Positions 15,586 to 24,588 of a DNA stretch of 64,000 nucleotides are shown piece after piece; the stretch's first letter is position 1, and each line of letters opens with the position of its first letter. A model generated the notes under the pieces. It had not been told where the DNA came from, did no database searches, and saw only the letters and a list, made by a program, of their open reading frames with translations. A program made the position numbers and the translations under genes. Source of the stretch: Morganella sibonii. GTDB lineage: Bacteria > Pseudomonadota > Gammaproteobacteria > Enterobacterales > Enterobacteriaceae. The stretch lies in NCBI RefSeq assembly GCF_040560245.1, contig NZ_JAKMWP010000001.1. The stretch is one strand, 5' to 3'.

Positions 15586-16290
15586 ATGTCAGCGAAAAAA
15601 CAAAACTTACCGTGGGCACTGAATGATATTAATCAGTTATTATCCCCTGAGCCACTGAGAATGGAAATGGGTCTGGAACGCAGCGAAGAGGGGCTGCTGA
15701 CAGTATCTGTCAGAACCGATCTGCATGGTTGCAAAGGACGGATGCTGGAGTGGTGGTTCACATTTTTTGAAACCACACAACATATCCGCTGGTGGCATCC
15801 GCATGATCATGTGGCACACCACGGCTGGGATTCAGTCTGGAAAAAAGGGGAGAGTTATATCGGGGCGACAATCCGTGCCGTTGAGTCACTCGGGCCGATC
15901 CCGCCGGTTGGCGCGACACTGAAATTCAATGATGCACAGGATTTCTTTGATGCGGATAAACTGGCGTCTGCACGGCAGACTCATCAGATTTCCGGTGCGG
16001 TTTGTGCTCATATCGGGTTCGGGGATGATGTAAAAACCGATACACTGGGTTACCCGATCGACGGAAAAATGCTGCATATCACGTATGATACTGAGTTCGG
16101 ATGTGTATTACGCAGCCGGTTTTTACTCGGGGCGTCACTGGCCGATCCGCTGACGGAACTGCCGGATGAGATTGGTTTCGGACTGATGAAGCACTGCTAT
16201 AACGAATTTACTTATCTGTCCCGTTTTCTGCCGTCACTCTATTACGGCGAGCACGGTAACGATGAAAAAGCCCCGCTGCCGTGGGCATAA
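15586..16290 (+). CDS. DAPG hydrolase (PhlG)-like protein
   Basis: A 234-residue protein starting at MSAKKQN behind GGAG. It resembles the PhlG / phloretin hydrolase family, zinc enzymes that cleave a carbon-carbon bond in acylated phloroglucinols such as 2,4-diacetylphloroglucinol. Evidence: an EWWFTFFETT-HIRWWHPHDHVAH segment with H71, H73 and H75, and a late HxxxE pair (H203, E207) matching the family's two C-terminal zinc ligands. No signal peptide is present, so it is cytoplasmic. Control by the adjacent TetR protein suggests inducible breakdown of a plant or bacterial phenolic. The true substrate is unknown. Confidence 0.75.
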   Translation: MSAKKQNLPWALNDINQLLSPEPLRMEMGLERSEEGLLTVSVRTDLHGCKGRMLEWWFTFFETTQHIRWWHPHDHVAHHGWDSVWKKGESYIGATIRAVESLGPIPPVGATLKFNDAQDFFDADKLASARQTHQISGAVCAHIGFGDDVKTDTLGYPIDGKMLHITYDTEFGCVLRSRFLLGASLADPLTELPDEIGFGLMKHCYNEFTYLSRFLPSLYYGEHGNDEKAPLPWA

Positions 16291-16303
16291 ACAGCGGGTA
16301 TCA

Positions 16304-16330
16304 GCGGGAGCCTGTTACCGGGCTTCCCGC
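16304..16330. terminator. Hairpin between convergent DAPG-hydrolase-like gene and rdgC
   Basis: GCGGGA-GCC pairs with GGGC-TTCCCGC (one bulge) in the 51-bp gap. There is no clear T run. Confidence 0.45.
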
Positions 16331-16341
16331 AGATGTTGTTT

Positions 16342-17250
16342 TCAGTGTTCCGCCTCACCACCGAGGGCAGCGATGGTACTGCTGATCAGCGCACTCAGTT
16401 CGCCGGTCATCAGGATAAAATCGGCATCAAAGCGCTGGGCAAAATCCTCGCGGTCGATATCTTCATTTTTATCTTTTAAATCATCACTGTATTTCAGACG
16501 CTTAAAGGAACCGTCATCAGATATCAGGAACTGAATACGTTCTTCCCAGTCCAGAGCCAGTTTGGTGACGCATTTTCCGGCTTCAATACAGGTGGCGATT
16601 TCATCCGACACCAAATCCTGTTTTTTACAGCGGATGACACCGCCTTCTTCAAGAATCGCTTTCAGTTCAGCTTCATCCATCAGAGCAAAACCGGCCGGCA
16701 AATCACCGGAGCGTACCCATTCGGTCAGTGTCAGTTCAATCGGGTCTTTGGTGGTCAGCGGGATCACCGGCAGTGAGCCGAGTGTTTTACGCAGCAGGGC
16801 GAGATTATCTTCCGCCCGTTTGGCGCTGGCCGCATCGACGATAATCAGGCCGTTTTCCGCATCAATCCAGATGGCGGTCTGACTGAAACGGCTGAAAGCA
16901 CGCGGCAGCAGCGCGTGAACCACTTCATCTTTCAGGGAATCTTTTTCGGTTTTCTTCAGTTTGCGGTGCTGCTCATGTTCCAGTTTTTCAATTTTTGCCT
17001 GTAATTCCTGCTTAATCACCGGCGATGGCAGCATTTTTTCTTCTTTTTTGGCACAGATAAGGATCTGTTTACCGGCAGCGTGGGTCAGTGCATCGCCCCG
17101 GGAGCCCATTGGCGAAACCCAGCCGGTTTTCATCATATCCTGACTGCCGCACGGCGTGAATGCCATGTGTTCCAGCTGTTTTTCCAGCTCATCGGCAGAC
17201 AGCGGAAACGGCGAGCTAAGGCGGTAAACGAGTATATTTTTAAACCACAT
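16342..17250 (-). CDS. rdgC: Recombination-associated protein RdgC
   Basis: A ring-shaped nucleoid-associated DNA-binding protein that restrains RecA and is needed in strains with defective replication restart. It has 302 aa, against 303 in E. coli, with the MWFKNxxVYRL start, the GSQDMMKTGWVSPMG segment, the central KKTEKDSLKDEVVHALLPRAFS and the acidic C-terminal half intact. It is divergent from mak across 178 bp, as in E. coli, where the two genes are also neighbours. Confidence 0.97.
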   Translation of the reverse strand: MWFKNILVYRLSSPFPLSADELEKQLEHMAFTPCGSQDMMKTGWVSPMGSRGDALTHAAGKQILICAKKEEKMLPSPVIKQELQAKIEKLEHEQHRKLKKTEKDSLKDEVVHALLPRAFSRFSQTAIWIDAENGLIIVDAASAKRAEDNLALLRKTLGSLPVIPLTTKDPIELTLTEWVRSGDLPAGFALMDEAELKAILEEGGVIRCKKQDLVSDEIATCIEAGKCVTKLALDWEERIQFLISDDGSFKRLKYSDDLKDKNEDIDREDFAQRFDADFILMTGELSALISSTIAALGGEAEH

Positions 17251-17428
17251 CGGACAGTCCTGTTTTATGATGCGCGGTCATTGCGCGGTGAGAATTGCAT
17301 CCCGCTATGATAACGGATCTTGCTGCGTTGCTCTAATGCCTTCGCGCGGAAACTTGATTGTCAGGCGGACGGGCTGCATTATCAGAGGTATGAAAGCAGA
17401 GCGTAAATCCACAGCAGAAGGGGACAGT

Positions 17429-18337
17429 ATGCGGATTGGTATTGATTTGGGCGGCACCAAAATTGAAGTGATTGCACTCAGTAATGAGGGGCAGGAATTG
17501 TTCCGTAAACGGACGGATACGCCGCGTTTTGATTATCAGCAGACATTACAGGCAATTGCCGGTCTGGTACACGATGCCGAAGCCGCCACCGGAGAGACCG
17601 GTACAGTGGGCGTGGGGATACCGGGAACGCTGTCACCGGTTACCGGACGGGTAAAAAATGCCAACTCTGTCTGGCTGAACGGTCAGCCGTTTGATGCGGA
17701 TCTCAGTGCATTACTGCAACGGGAAGTCCGGGTGGCGAATGATGCAAACTGCCTCGCGGTTTCAGAAGCAGTTGATGGTGCAGGCGCCGGGTTTCCGGTG
17801 GTATTTGCGGTGATTATCGGCACCGGTTGCGGTGCGGGAATTGCCCTGAACGGACAGGTTCACAGCGGTGGTAACGGTGTGGCCGGGGAGTGGGGACATA
17901 ACCCGCTGCCGTGGCAGGATGAAGCCGACCGGCTGTTTAAAGGCATGGCGGATTGCTATTGCGGTAAGCAGGGCTGTACCGAATTATTTATCTCCGGAAC
18001 CGGTTTTATGGCTGATTATACGGCGCTGACCGGTGAGGTCTGTAAAGGTGCGGAGATCATCCGTCGTTTGTCGCAGGGAGATTTACCTGCTGAACAGGTG
18101 ATGGTGAATTATGAGCAGCGGCTGGCAAAAGCGCTCGGCCAGGTGGTGAACATGCTGGACCCGGATGTGATAGTGCTGGGCGGCGGGATGAGTAATGTCG
18201 ATCGCCTGTATCAGACTGTTCCGTCCCTGATACGATCCCGGGTGTTCGGTGGTGAGTGTGACACACCGATCCGCAAAGCGGTTCACGGTGATTCCAGTGG
18301 TGTCCGCGGCGCAGCCTGGCTGTGGCCGAAAGCCTGA
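17429..18337 (+). CDS. mak: Fructokinase, ROK family
   Basis: Phosphorylates fructose (and mannose) with ATP. It has 302 aa from MRIGIDLGGTK, preceded by an AAGGGG ribosome site; the longer frame from 17267 is not conserved. ROK features are present: an N-terminal phosphate-binding DLGGTK, the catalytic ANDANCLAVSE aspartate, GEWGHNPLPW, and the zinc-binding CYCGKQGC. The LDPDVIVLGGGMSN segment closes the ATP site. Its position next to rdgC supports Mak over the related NagK. Confidence 0.93.
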   Translation: MRIGIDLGGTKIEVIALSNEGQELFRKRTDTPRFDYQQTLQAIAGLVHDAEAATGETGTVGVGIPGTLSPVTGRVKNANSVWLNGQPFDADLSALLQREVRVANDANCLAVSEAVDGAGAGFPVVFAVIIGTGCGAGIALNGQVHSGGNGVAGEWGHNPLPWQDEADRLFKGMADCYCGKQGCTELFISGTGFMADYTALTGEVCKGAEIIRRLSQGDLPAEQVMVNYEQRLAKALGQVVNMLDPDVIVLGGGMSNVDRLYQTVPSLIRSRVFGGECDTPIRKAVHGDSSGVRGAAWLWPKA

Positions 18338-18338
18338 T

Positions 18339-18363
18339 AAAAAAAAGCCCGCACAAGGCGGGC
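18339..18363 (-). terminator. Terminator of the nitroreductase-like gene
   Basis: GCCCGC/GCGGGC stem followed on the minus strand by eight T. It lies between convergent genes and directly abuts the mak stop. Confidence 0.75.
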
Positions 18364-18473
18364 AAGGCATATTTTAACACGATAACAGAAGGTAATAACG
18401 GCACTTTATGACAGGTAAAGTGCCTGATGCGTCCGGGAACAGCAGCGGTTAATGTGCTGCTGAGTCCGGAAGA

Positions 18474-19076
18474 TTAGTTAAAGATTCTGAAACGGCTTTC
18501 ATCATCGATAAAGGCTTTTTCACCGGCTTCCTGTTCAATGGAGCCGAAAACTAACTGTGCACGCAGTTTCCAGTCAGCCGGGATATCCCAGGCTTTGCTG
18601 ACCTGCTCATCAATCACCGGATTGTAGTGTTGCAGGGATGCACCGATATTTTCTTCAGACAGTGCTGTCCAGACAGCAAACTGTGCGATACCGCTGGCCT
18701 GTTCAGACCAGACCGGGAAGTTATCCGCATACAGTGCGAATTGTTCCTGTAAGCCTTTGACAACAGACTGGTCTTCAAAGAATAAGACAGTACCGGCACC
18801 GGACAGGAATGCATTATCAATTTTGCTTTCAGTGGCAGCGAATGCGTCTGCCGGTACAATGGCGCGCAGTGCGTCTTTGACGATGTTCCACAGTTTTTTG
18901 TGGTTCTCACCAAACAGTACCACGACACGTGATGATTGTGAGTTAAATGCAGTCGGACTGTGTTTCACGGCTTCTTTGATGAGAGCAGCGATACGATCCT
19001 GAGAAACAGGCAGATTATTACCAAGGCTATAAATTGTTCTGCGTTTTTTAATTAACTCGATAAATGAATTAGACAT
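18474..19076 (-). CDS. Frm2-like nitroreductase family protein
   Basis: A 200-residue flavin-dependent oxidoreductase starting at MSNSFIE behind GGAG. It has the RRTIYxLGxNLPVS start, the HSPTAFNSQSSRVVVLFGE segment, the SLQHYNPVI motif and the QLVFGSIEQEAGEK ending of the Frm2/Hbn1 subgroup. That subgroup is best known from yeast, where it affects lipid signalling and oxidative stress; short bacterial members are common. It probably reduces nitroaromatics or quinones with FMN. It takes the place of araJ between mak and sbcC compared with E. coli. The upstream 195 bp is AT-rich with no obvious operator. Confidence 0.85.
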   Translation of the reverse strand: MSNSFIELIKKRRTIYSLGNNLPVSQDRIAALIKEAVKHSPTAFNSQSSRVVVLFGENHKKLWNIVKDALRAIVPADAFAATESKIDNAFLSGAGTVLFFEDQSVVKGLQEQFALYADNFPVWSEQASGIAQFAVWTALSEENIGASLQHYNPVIDEQVSKAWDIPADWKLRAQLVFGSIEQEAGEKAFIDDESRFRIFN

Positions 19077-19271
19077 GTTACTCTCCGTTAAATTTTTTGT
19101 CGGAAAAACCGGTTTCCGTGCTCTCTTCAGTTCATGAAGAACAGCATATAAGCAATGAATCAAAAAACATACCGAAAATATTTAACCTTATGTTTCAAAA
19201 AATTCGGCCAATATAAAAAATCTCAATAAATATCATTGGATTAACCGGGTGTTGCTCACGGCGCGAAAATA

Positions 19272-22200
19272 TCACGCTGATGTAACACGATATTCCGGTG
19301 ACAATTTACTGATCCCGAGTCCGTTCATTTTTCTGACAGAGATCTGCACCGCAATCCGTTCTTTCATCGCTTCAATGTGGCTGATAACCCCAATCATTTT
19401 CCCGGATGCGTTCAGATTATCGAGTGCATCCAGTGCGATATCCAGTGTTTCCTGGTCCAGTGTACCGAAGCCTTCATCCAGGAACAGCGATTCAATCTGT
19501 GTTTTATGGCTGACGAGATCAGACAAAGCCAGTGCGAGCGCCAGGCTGACCAGGAATGTTTCCCCGCCGGAGAGGGTTTTGGTGTCACGCTGAGTATCTG
19601 CCTGCCAGGTATCGGTGATTTGCAGCTCCAGGCTGTCCGCTGTTTTGCGCTGCAATACATAGCGGCCGTGCAGTTTTTCCAGCCGCCGGTTTGCCAGATG
19701 GATCAGATAATCCAGTGTCAGCCCCTGGGCAAAACGGCTGAATTTGGCACCATCGGCAGAGCCTATCAGCAGATTGAGACGGCTGCGGTCAGTCACGTCC
19801 TGCTGATGGCGGATAATTTGCTCCAGCAGATCGCGCTGTTGTATCCGCAGGTTATCATCTGCGGTCAGACGTCCGCGCAGTTCCCCCTGACGGCTGCTCA
19901 ATTCCCGCAGTTGTTGTGCCGCAGCAGTATGTAATTCTGTCAGTTGCAGGCGGGGCAGTTCACGGAACGGTTCCGGTTGTGCGGACAGATGCTGTTCCAG
20001 CGCGGCTTTGGTATCCCCGAGGCTGGTGGTGGCTTTCAGTTGTGCCTGGTTAAGTTCCGTTTCCAGGGTTTGCAGCTGCTGATGTTCCTCTTCACTGAGG
20101 AGAGCAGTGAGGAAATCCGCTTCATTGGCAAACGGGCTTTCTGCCAGTTGCTGCTGAAAAATCTGCTGATTCCGGCTGTGTTGTTCCTGCGCATCCAGTA
20201 TCTGCTGTTGCAGCCGTTTTTCCTCTCCCCGCAGCCCGGCAAGGTGTTGTTGCAGGCTGTCGCGCTGCTGTGTCAGGGCTTTCAGGGTGTTTTCAGTTTC
20301 CTGCTGCTGATGAAGCAGTTTCTGTAATTCGGCACTGATATTTTTATCACCGAACAGCGCCTGCCGCTGTGCAGTGACGGTTTTATGCTGTTCCTGAAGT
20401 GTGGCGAGTGCGACGGACTGTTCTGCCAGTTGTGCCATCAGTTTTGCCTGCTGTACTTCCAGATTTTGCTGTTGTGCGCCCAGCTCTGTGAGTTGTTGTG
20501 CACTTTGCTGTATTTGCAGCTCATTGGCGGCGAACTGATCACTTTCCTGCTGACGTTGTGCCAGCCACGCATTTGTTTCCGCCGGAGAGGGAATGGTGTA
20601 GCCAAAATCGGTTACAGAGTGTACCAGAGATGTTTCCAGTCTCTGTTCCTGCTGCTGAAGTTCAGCCAGACGAGCTGCCCGTTCTGTCTGTTGCTGTGTC
20701 AGGAACTGCTGTTCCTGATTGTTGCGCTGTAGTGTCTGCGACAGTCGCTCACACTCTGTCTCTTCAGTCTGTAACCGGTTTTTCAGGGTGAGTAATTGTG
20801 TTTCCAGAGCACGGCGGCTTTCCAGCGCCTGCTGTTGCTGCTGATACAGTCCGTCATAGTGCTGAATGATGTCATTCAGTGATTCAGGGGAATCCGTCAG
20901 GGATGTGAAGCCGCCCCCGAGGCAGATTTTCTGCCACTGTGCGGTATGTGCCGCGAGAGTATTGCTGGTTTCCAGTAATTCTGCACTCAGTTTTTCGTGT
21001 TGTGTGCGGGTAAACGTCAGCCGGAATTGTTTCTCCGTCAGGTGCTTTTCCGCTTCTCTGATGGCCTGTGTCAGTGCCTCCAGGCGCTGTGCGGTTTCAT
21101 CCGGCGTCACCTGCTGATAATCCGTGACAGCCGGGTGAGCCGTACTGCCGCACAGCGGGCAGGGCTCTCCGGCCTGTAAACGCTGACGCTCCGCATCCAG
21201 CCTGACAATGGTTTGTTCCAGCTGATAACGGGCGGTCAGATCCCGCAGGTGTGTGTGCTGGTCAGCCAGAAGCGGTTCCTGCTGCGCGCACCAGTCTGTT
21301 AGTGTCTTTATTTCATCCTGAGATATCTGCTGCTGTTGCAGAAGATTTTTCCGGTTGCGGGTCAGCAGGGTGATTTCCGGTGCAATAGCCGCCAGTTTTT
21401 GCAGTAATCCGCGTTTTTCATCGGTTTGCTGCAGTTGTGCGGCTAATTGCTGATCTGATTCAGTCTGCCGTGCATGCTGCAATGTGGTTTGTAAGGTATC
21501 CAGTTCTGTTTTCAGCGGCAGAACAGATTGGTTACGGGCGGTCAACTGGTTGGTTATTCCGGTATGCGCGGCTGCCAGCGACTGCTGCTGAACCTCCCCG
21601 GCCTGCTGTTGTTCTGTCAGAACTGATATCTGAGAACGGTATTCCGTGCGGGTGTTCAGTTCATGCTGCCAGCGGATAATGGCGGACGGAAGATCCGCTT
21701 TCTGACTATTGTCCTGCCGGTACTGTGTGCTGCGGGTATGAATATCACGGGTTTGTGTCAGCCGTTGCTGAAGTTCTGTTGTACGGCTCTGTAATGCCTG
21801 CTGCTCCTGTAACTGCCCCTGATATTGCTGTTTCAGCGTATCAGACTGATTATTCAGCAGTTGTAACCGGTTATCCAGCGGCCTGATTTCGTTCTCTGCC
21901 AGCGTTTCCAGTTGCTGATACTGCTGCTTCAGTCCGGTGAGCAGCTGTTGTTGTTCTTCATACCGGCCGGTCAGCGGCTGCAGTGAGCTAACTGTACTTT
22001 CTGTTGTTTGTGTCAGCTCCTGCATACGGGCCGTTAACTGCGTACTTAATGTGGCGCTGTTCTGTACTGCCTCTTTTGCCGGACGCAGTTTCTCTGCCGG
22101 TTTGGCGCGGGCAAGCCGGTCAAGCTGTGTTTGTGCATCCTGTATCTGCCGCATAACTGAAGCATACTGCTGCTGGCGCTGTTCTGTTTCTGTTTCCAGC

Positions 22201-22958
22201 GTGTCGCGGCGCAGCCACCATTGCAGTGCTGTCTGTAATTGTGTCTGGCGGATAAGCTGAGTCTGTTCATCAGCCTGAAGGGTGGTCAGTTCAGACTGAC
22301 ATGCAAGGCGTTCATCATCCGTCATCAGCCGGATTGCACCGGTCTGTGCTTCCAGCAGGGAAAGTGCCTGCTGTGCAGCTTTGTAGTCTTCATAAACCTG
22401 ACGGGAGAGCAGACGGTAAATTTCCGTGCCGGTCAGCTCTTCCAGCAGATCCGCCCGTTCATTATCATCCGCATTCAGAAAGGCGGCGAAATTTCCCTGT
22501 GATAACAGGACAGAACGGGTGAAACGGGCGAAATCCAGGCCGGTGATATCAATGATATTCTCCCTGACCTGTGTCAGTTTGTCAGAGAGGATCTTACCGG
22601 TTGCACATTCCGCCAGTTCGGCTTTCGGCGGCTGAAGGTTTCCGTCCGCTTTATCCCTTGCGCGGCGCTGACTCCAGAAAGCACGGTATGCTTTTCCTTT
22701 TACGGAGAATTCCACTTCAGCCAGGCACTCAGCGGTATGACGGGTCATCACATCATTCTGCGAAGCTGATGTTTTTACGCGCGGGGTTTCATGGTAGAGC
22801 GCGAGACAGATAGCATCCAGCAGGGTGGTTTTTCCGGCTCCGGTCGGACCGGTGATGGCAAACAGCCCGTTACCGGCAAACGGCTCCGCTGTAAAATCGA
22901 TCTTCCATTCGCCCTGAAGTGAATTGATATTTTTAAACCGCAATGTCAGGATTTTCAT
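19272..22958 (-). CDS. sbcC: Exonuclease SbcCD subunit C
   Basis: An SMC-like ATPase that with SbcD cleaves hairpins, cruciforms and DNA ends. It has 1228 aa, well above E. coli SbcC (1048). The ATP-binding head has its Walker A GPTGAGKTT near residues 37-45. A long glutamine-rich coiled coil is broken by the zinc hook CPLC at C600/C603. The C-terminal head has the LSGGET signature and the FLDEGFGTLD Walker B. The extra length lies in the coiled coil. Its ATG overlaps the TGA of sbcD (ATGA), so the two are translationally coupled. Confidence 0.97.
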   Translation of the reverse strand: MKILTLRFKNINSLQGEWKIDFTAEPFAGNGLFAITGPTGAGKTTLLDAICLALYHETPRVKTSASQNDVMTRHTAECLAEVEFSVKGKAYRAFWSQRRARDKADGNLQPPKAELAECATGKILSDKLTQVRENIIDITGLDFARFTRSVLLSQGNFAAFLNADDNERADLLEELTGTEIYRLLSRQVYEDYKAAQQALSLLEAQTGAIRLMTDDERLACQSELTTLQADEQTQLIRQTQLQTALQWWLRRDTLETETEQRQQQYASVMRQIQDAQTQLDRLARAKPAEKLRPAKEAVQNSATLSTQLTARMQELTQTTESTVSSLQPLTGRYEEQQQLLTGLKQQYQQLETLAENEIRPLDNRLQLLNNQSDTLKQQYQGQLQEQQALQSRTTELQQRLTQTRDIHTRSTQYRQDNSQKADLPSAIIRWQHELNTRTEYRSQISVLTEQQQAGEVQQQSLAAAHTGITNQLTARNQSVLPLKTELDTLQTTLQHARQTESDQQLAAQLQQTDEKRGLLQKLAAIAPEITLLTRNRKNLLQQQQISQDEIKTLTDWCAQQEPLLADQHTHLRDLTARYQLEQTIVRLDAERQRLQAGEPCPLCGSTAHPAVTDYQQVTPDETAQRLEALTQAIREAEKHLTEKQFRLTFTRTQHEKLSAELLETSNTLAAHTAQWQKICLGGGFTSLTDSPESLNDIIQHYDGLYQQQQQALESRRALETQLLTLKNRLQTEETECERLSQTLQRNNQEQQFLTQQQTERAARLAELQQQEQRLETSLVHSVTDFGYTIPSPAETNAWLAQRQQESDQFAANELQIQQSAQQLTELGAQQQNLEVQQAKLMAQLAEQSVALATLQEQHKTVTAQRQALFGDKNISAELQKLLHQQQETENTLKALTQQRDSLQQHLAGLRGEEKRLQQQILDAQEQHSRNQQIFQQQLAESPFANEADFLTALLSEEEHQQLQTLETELNQAQLKATTSLGDTKAALEQHLSAQPEPFRELPRLQLTELHTAAAQQLRELSSRQGELRGRLTADDNLRIQQRDLLEQIIRHQQDVTDRSRLNLLIGSADGAKFSRFAQGLTLDYLIHLANRRLEKLHGRYVLQRKTADSLELQITDTWQADTQRDTKTLSGGETFLVSLALALALSDLVSHKTQIESLFLDEGFGTLDQETLDIALDALDNLNASGKMIGVISHIEAMKERIAVQISVRKMNGLGISKLSPEYRVTSA

Positions 22959-24241
22959 TCACTTTTTCCTTTCCGGCTGCCGGCGCTGTTCTTTTTGCTG
23001 ATATCGGTACTGTCCGCACTGCTGTCACTTTCTGCCTGATCGCGAACCTGCTCACAGACCTGCCGGAAAAGGGTGGTGAGGCGCGGAATATCACTCTCTT
23101 CAGTATCACTGAGTGCCAGACGGCGGGCAAAAACATCATCCGGCGTCAGTTCATTCAGGGTTTCGCGCAGGGCTTCGCTGTTGTCTGTGGTGACGGGTCT
23201 GCGCTCCCGGCGCAGCAGAAGCACTTCTGCGGCCAGTGGATCTGTCAGTGCCTGAATGCGTTTCTGAATATCCGGCAGGTAATCACGCCCGGCGATTTCG
23301 ATATCCAGCCAGACCGGTTGTGTGTGTTCATCCCGTGGCGGGAACTGTTCCAGTGCCCGGCTGATAGCATCAAAATCACCTTTCAGGCAGACCATCGGCT
23401 GAAAACAGGGAACCGGCACCGCATCAATCGCCGTAATACTGTTGTTACCGAGGGTCAGCAGGAAGACACTTTTTTCCTGTCCGGATTCATCAAAACTGAG
23501 CGGAACGGGAGAGCCGCTGTAGCGGATGGTGCCACTGTCGCCGATGGATTGTGCGCGGTGAATATGCCCGAGGGCAATATAATCAGCAGGGGGGAAAGCG
23601 CCGGCCGGGAAGGCATCCAGTGTGCCGATATAAATATCGCGGACAGATTCCGATGTTTTGGCACCGACAGTGGTCAGGTGGCCTGTCATAATGACGGGGA
23701 TCTCCGCACCCAGCGCTGTCCGTTTTGCAACCGCTTTGTCATAAAGAGTCTGATAGTGTGTCTGTATGGCCGTCAGCAGTGCCTGTTGTTTTTCAGCTTC
23801 GGATTGTCCGGCCTGACTTTCCAGAATATCCCGCGGCCGCAGAAATGGTACTGCGCAGATAATCGCGCCGGGCTGATTCTGTTTATTATTCAGTACAATC
23901 AGATCCCGGCCCGGTTCCGGTCTGGCGATGACATCCACATTCAGGCAGGCCATCAGTTCGCGTGATTCATTCAGTGTGGCAACCGCATCATGATTACCGG
24001 CAAGTACAATCAGATGACAGCCGGTCTGCTGCAGTTGTGCAACAAAACGATTATACAGTTCACGGGCGTAACTCGGCGGTGAGGCGGTATCAAAGACATC
24101 ACCGGCGATAATCAGGGCATCCGCCTGCTGTTCTTTTATCAGGTTTATCAGCCAGTCTGAAAACTGTAAATGTTCCTGTAACCGGTTTTTAGTGTAAAAA
24201 TACTGTCCGAGATGCCAGTCTGATGTGTGAATGATTTTCAT
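22955..24241 (-). CDS. sbcD: Exonuclease SbcCD subunit D
   Basis: The Mre11-type metallophosphatase nuclease subunit. It has 428 aa from MKIIHTSDWHLGQ; 17 upstream in-frame residues are not conserved. The phosphoesterase motifs are in order: SDWHLG, AGDVFD, LAGNHD, GHLTT, and GHIHRA with its conserved histidines. The C-terminal tail is longer and richer in Ser/Lys than in E. coli (400 aa). The start follows a TATATATA run, with a weak AGGAA about 11 bp upstream. It is divergent from phoB. Confidence 0.96.
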   Translation of the reverse strand: MKIIHTSDWHLGQYFYTKNRLQEHLQFSDWLINLIKEQQADALIIAGDVFDTASPPSYARELYNRFVAQLQQTGCHLIVLAGNHDAVATLNESRELMACLNVDVIARPEPGRDLIVLNNKQNQPGAIICAVPFLRPRDILESQAGQSEAEKQQALLTAIQTHYQTLYDKAVAKRTALGAEIPVIMTGHLTTVGAKTSESVRDIYIGTLDAFPAGAFPPADYIALGHIHRAQSIGDSGTIRYSGSPVPLSFDESGQEKSVFLLTLGNNSITAIDAVPVPCFQPMVCLKGDFDAISRALEQFPPRDEHTQPVWLDIEIAGRDYLPDIQKRIQALTDPLAAEVLLLRRERRPVTTDNSEALRETLNELTPDDVFARRLALSDTEESDIPRLTTLFRQVCEQVRDQAESDSSADSTDISKKNSAGSRKGKSE

Positions 24242-24294
24242 ATATATATAGTTATTCCTGCCGGGAAAACTGACCGCACATTCTGTCCGCAATA

Positions 24295-24346
24295 TGGTGT
24301 TCGCGTATGATGCTCGCGAATGGTGTTCGTGTACGGTGCCCGCGCA
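24295..24346. repeat. 13-bp tandem repeat, four copies, between sbcD and phoB
   Basis: Consecutive units TGGTGTTCGCGTA, TGATGCTCGCGAA, TGGTGTTCGTGTA and CGGTGCCCGCGCA (24295, 24308, 24321, 24334), all related to YGRTGYYCGYGNA, with a partial fifth unit after. It lies about 55 bp upstream of sbcD and 240 bp upstream of phoB. Confidence 0.7.
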
Positions 24347-24510
24347 TTCGTGTTAGGCGGTTTACTGAAAACAGAGTATAACGGAAATCAGCCGGTAAGA
24401 ATAAATATTGGATGAATATCCAGTGTTTTACGATCTGACACGCATTTTGTGTGTAGTATGTCAGTTTAATGACATTATCTTTGCGGTGCAGCCTGAGGTA
24501 TCGGCTGATA

Positions 24511-24542
24511 TTCATAAATCTGTCACAAAAGTGACGCATAAT
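24511..24542 (+). promoter_or_regulatory. Pho box and -10 of phoB
   Basis: TTCATAAATC followed by TGTCACAAAA (24511-24530), the two PhoB half-sites, with the -10 CATAAT at 24537-24542. The layout is the same as the E. coli phoB promoter and indicates autoregulation by phosphate. Confidence 0.85.
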
Positions 24543-24588
24543 CGCGGCACTGTCTGATGAAATGAATTAACGGTAAACAGGGAACGCC

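Noticed and set aside
22943..23965. 340-residue plus-strand frame opposite sbcD
   Set aside because: Antisense shadow of sbcD; it has no protein family features, while sbcD has all its nuclease motifs.
24241..24250. TATATATATA run at the sbcD start
   Set aside because: Too short to call a promoter or repeat of interest; simple AT run.
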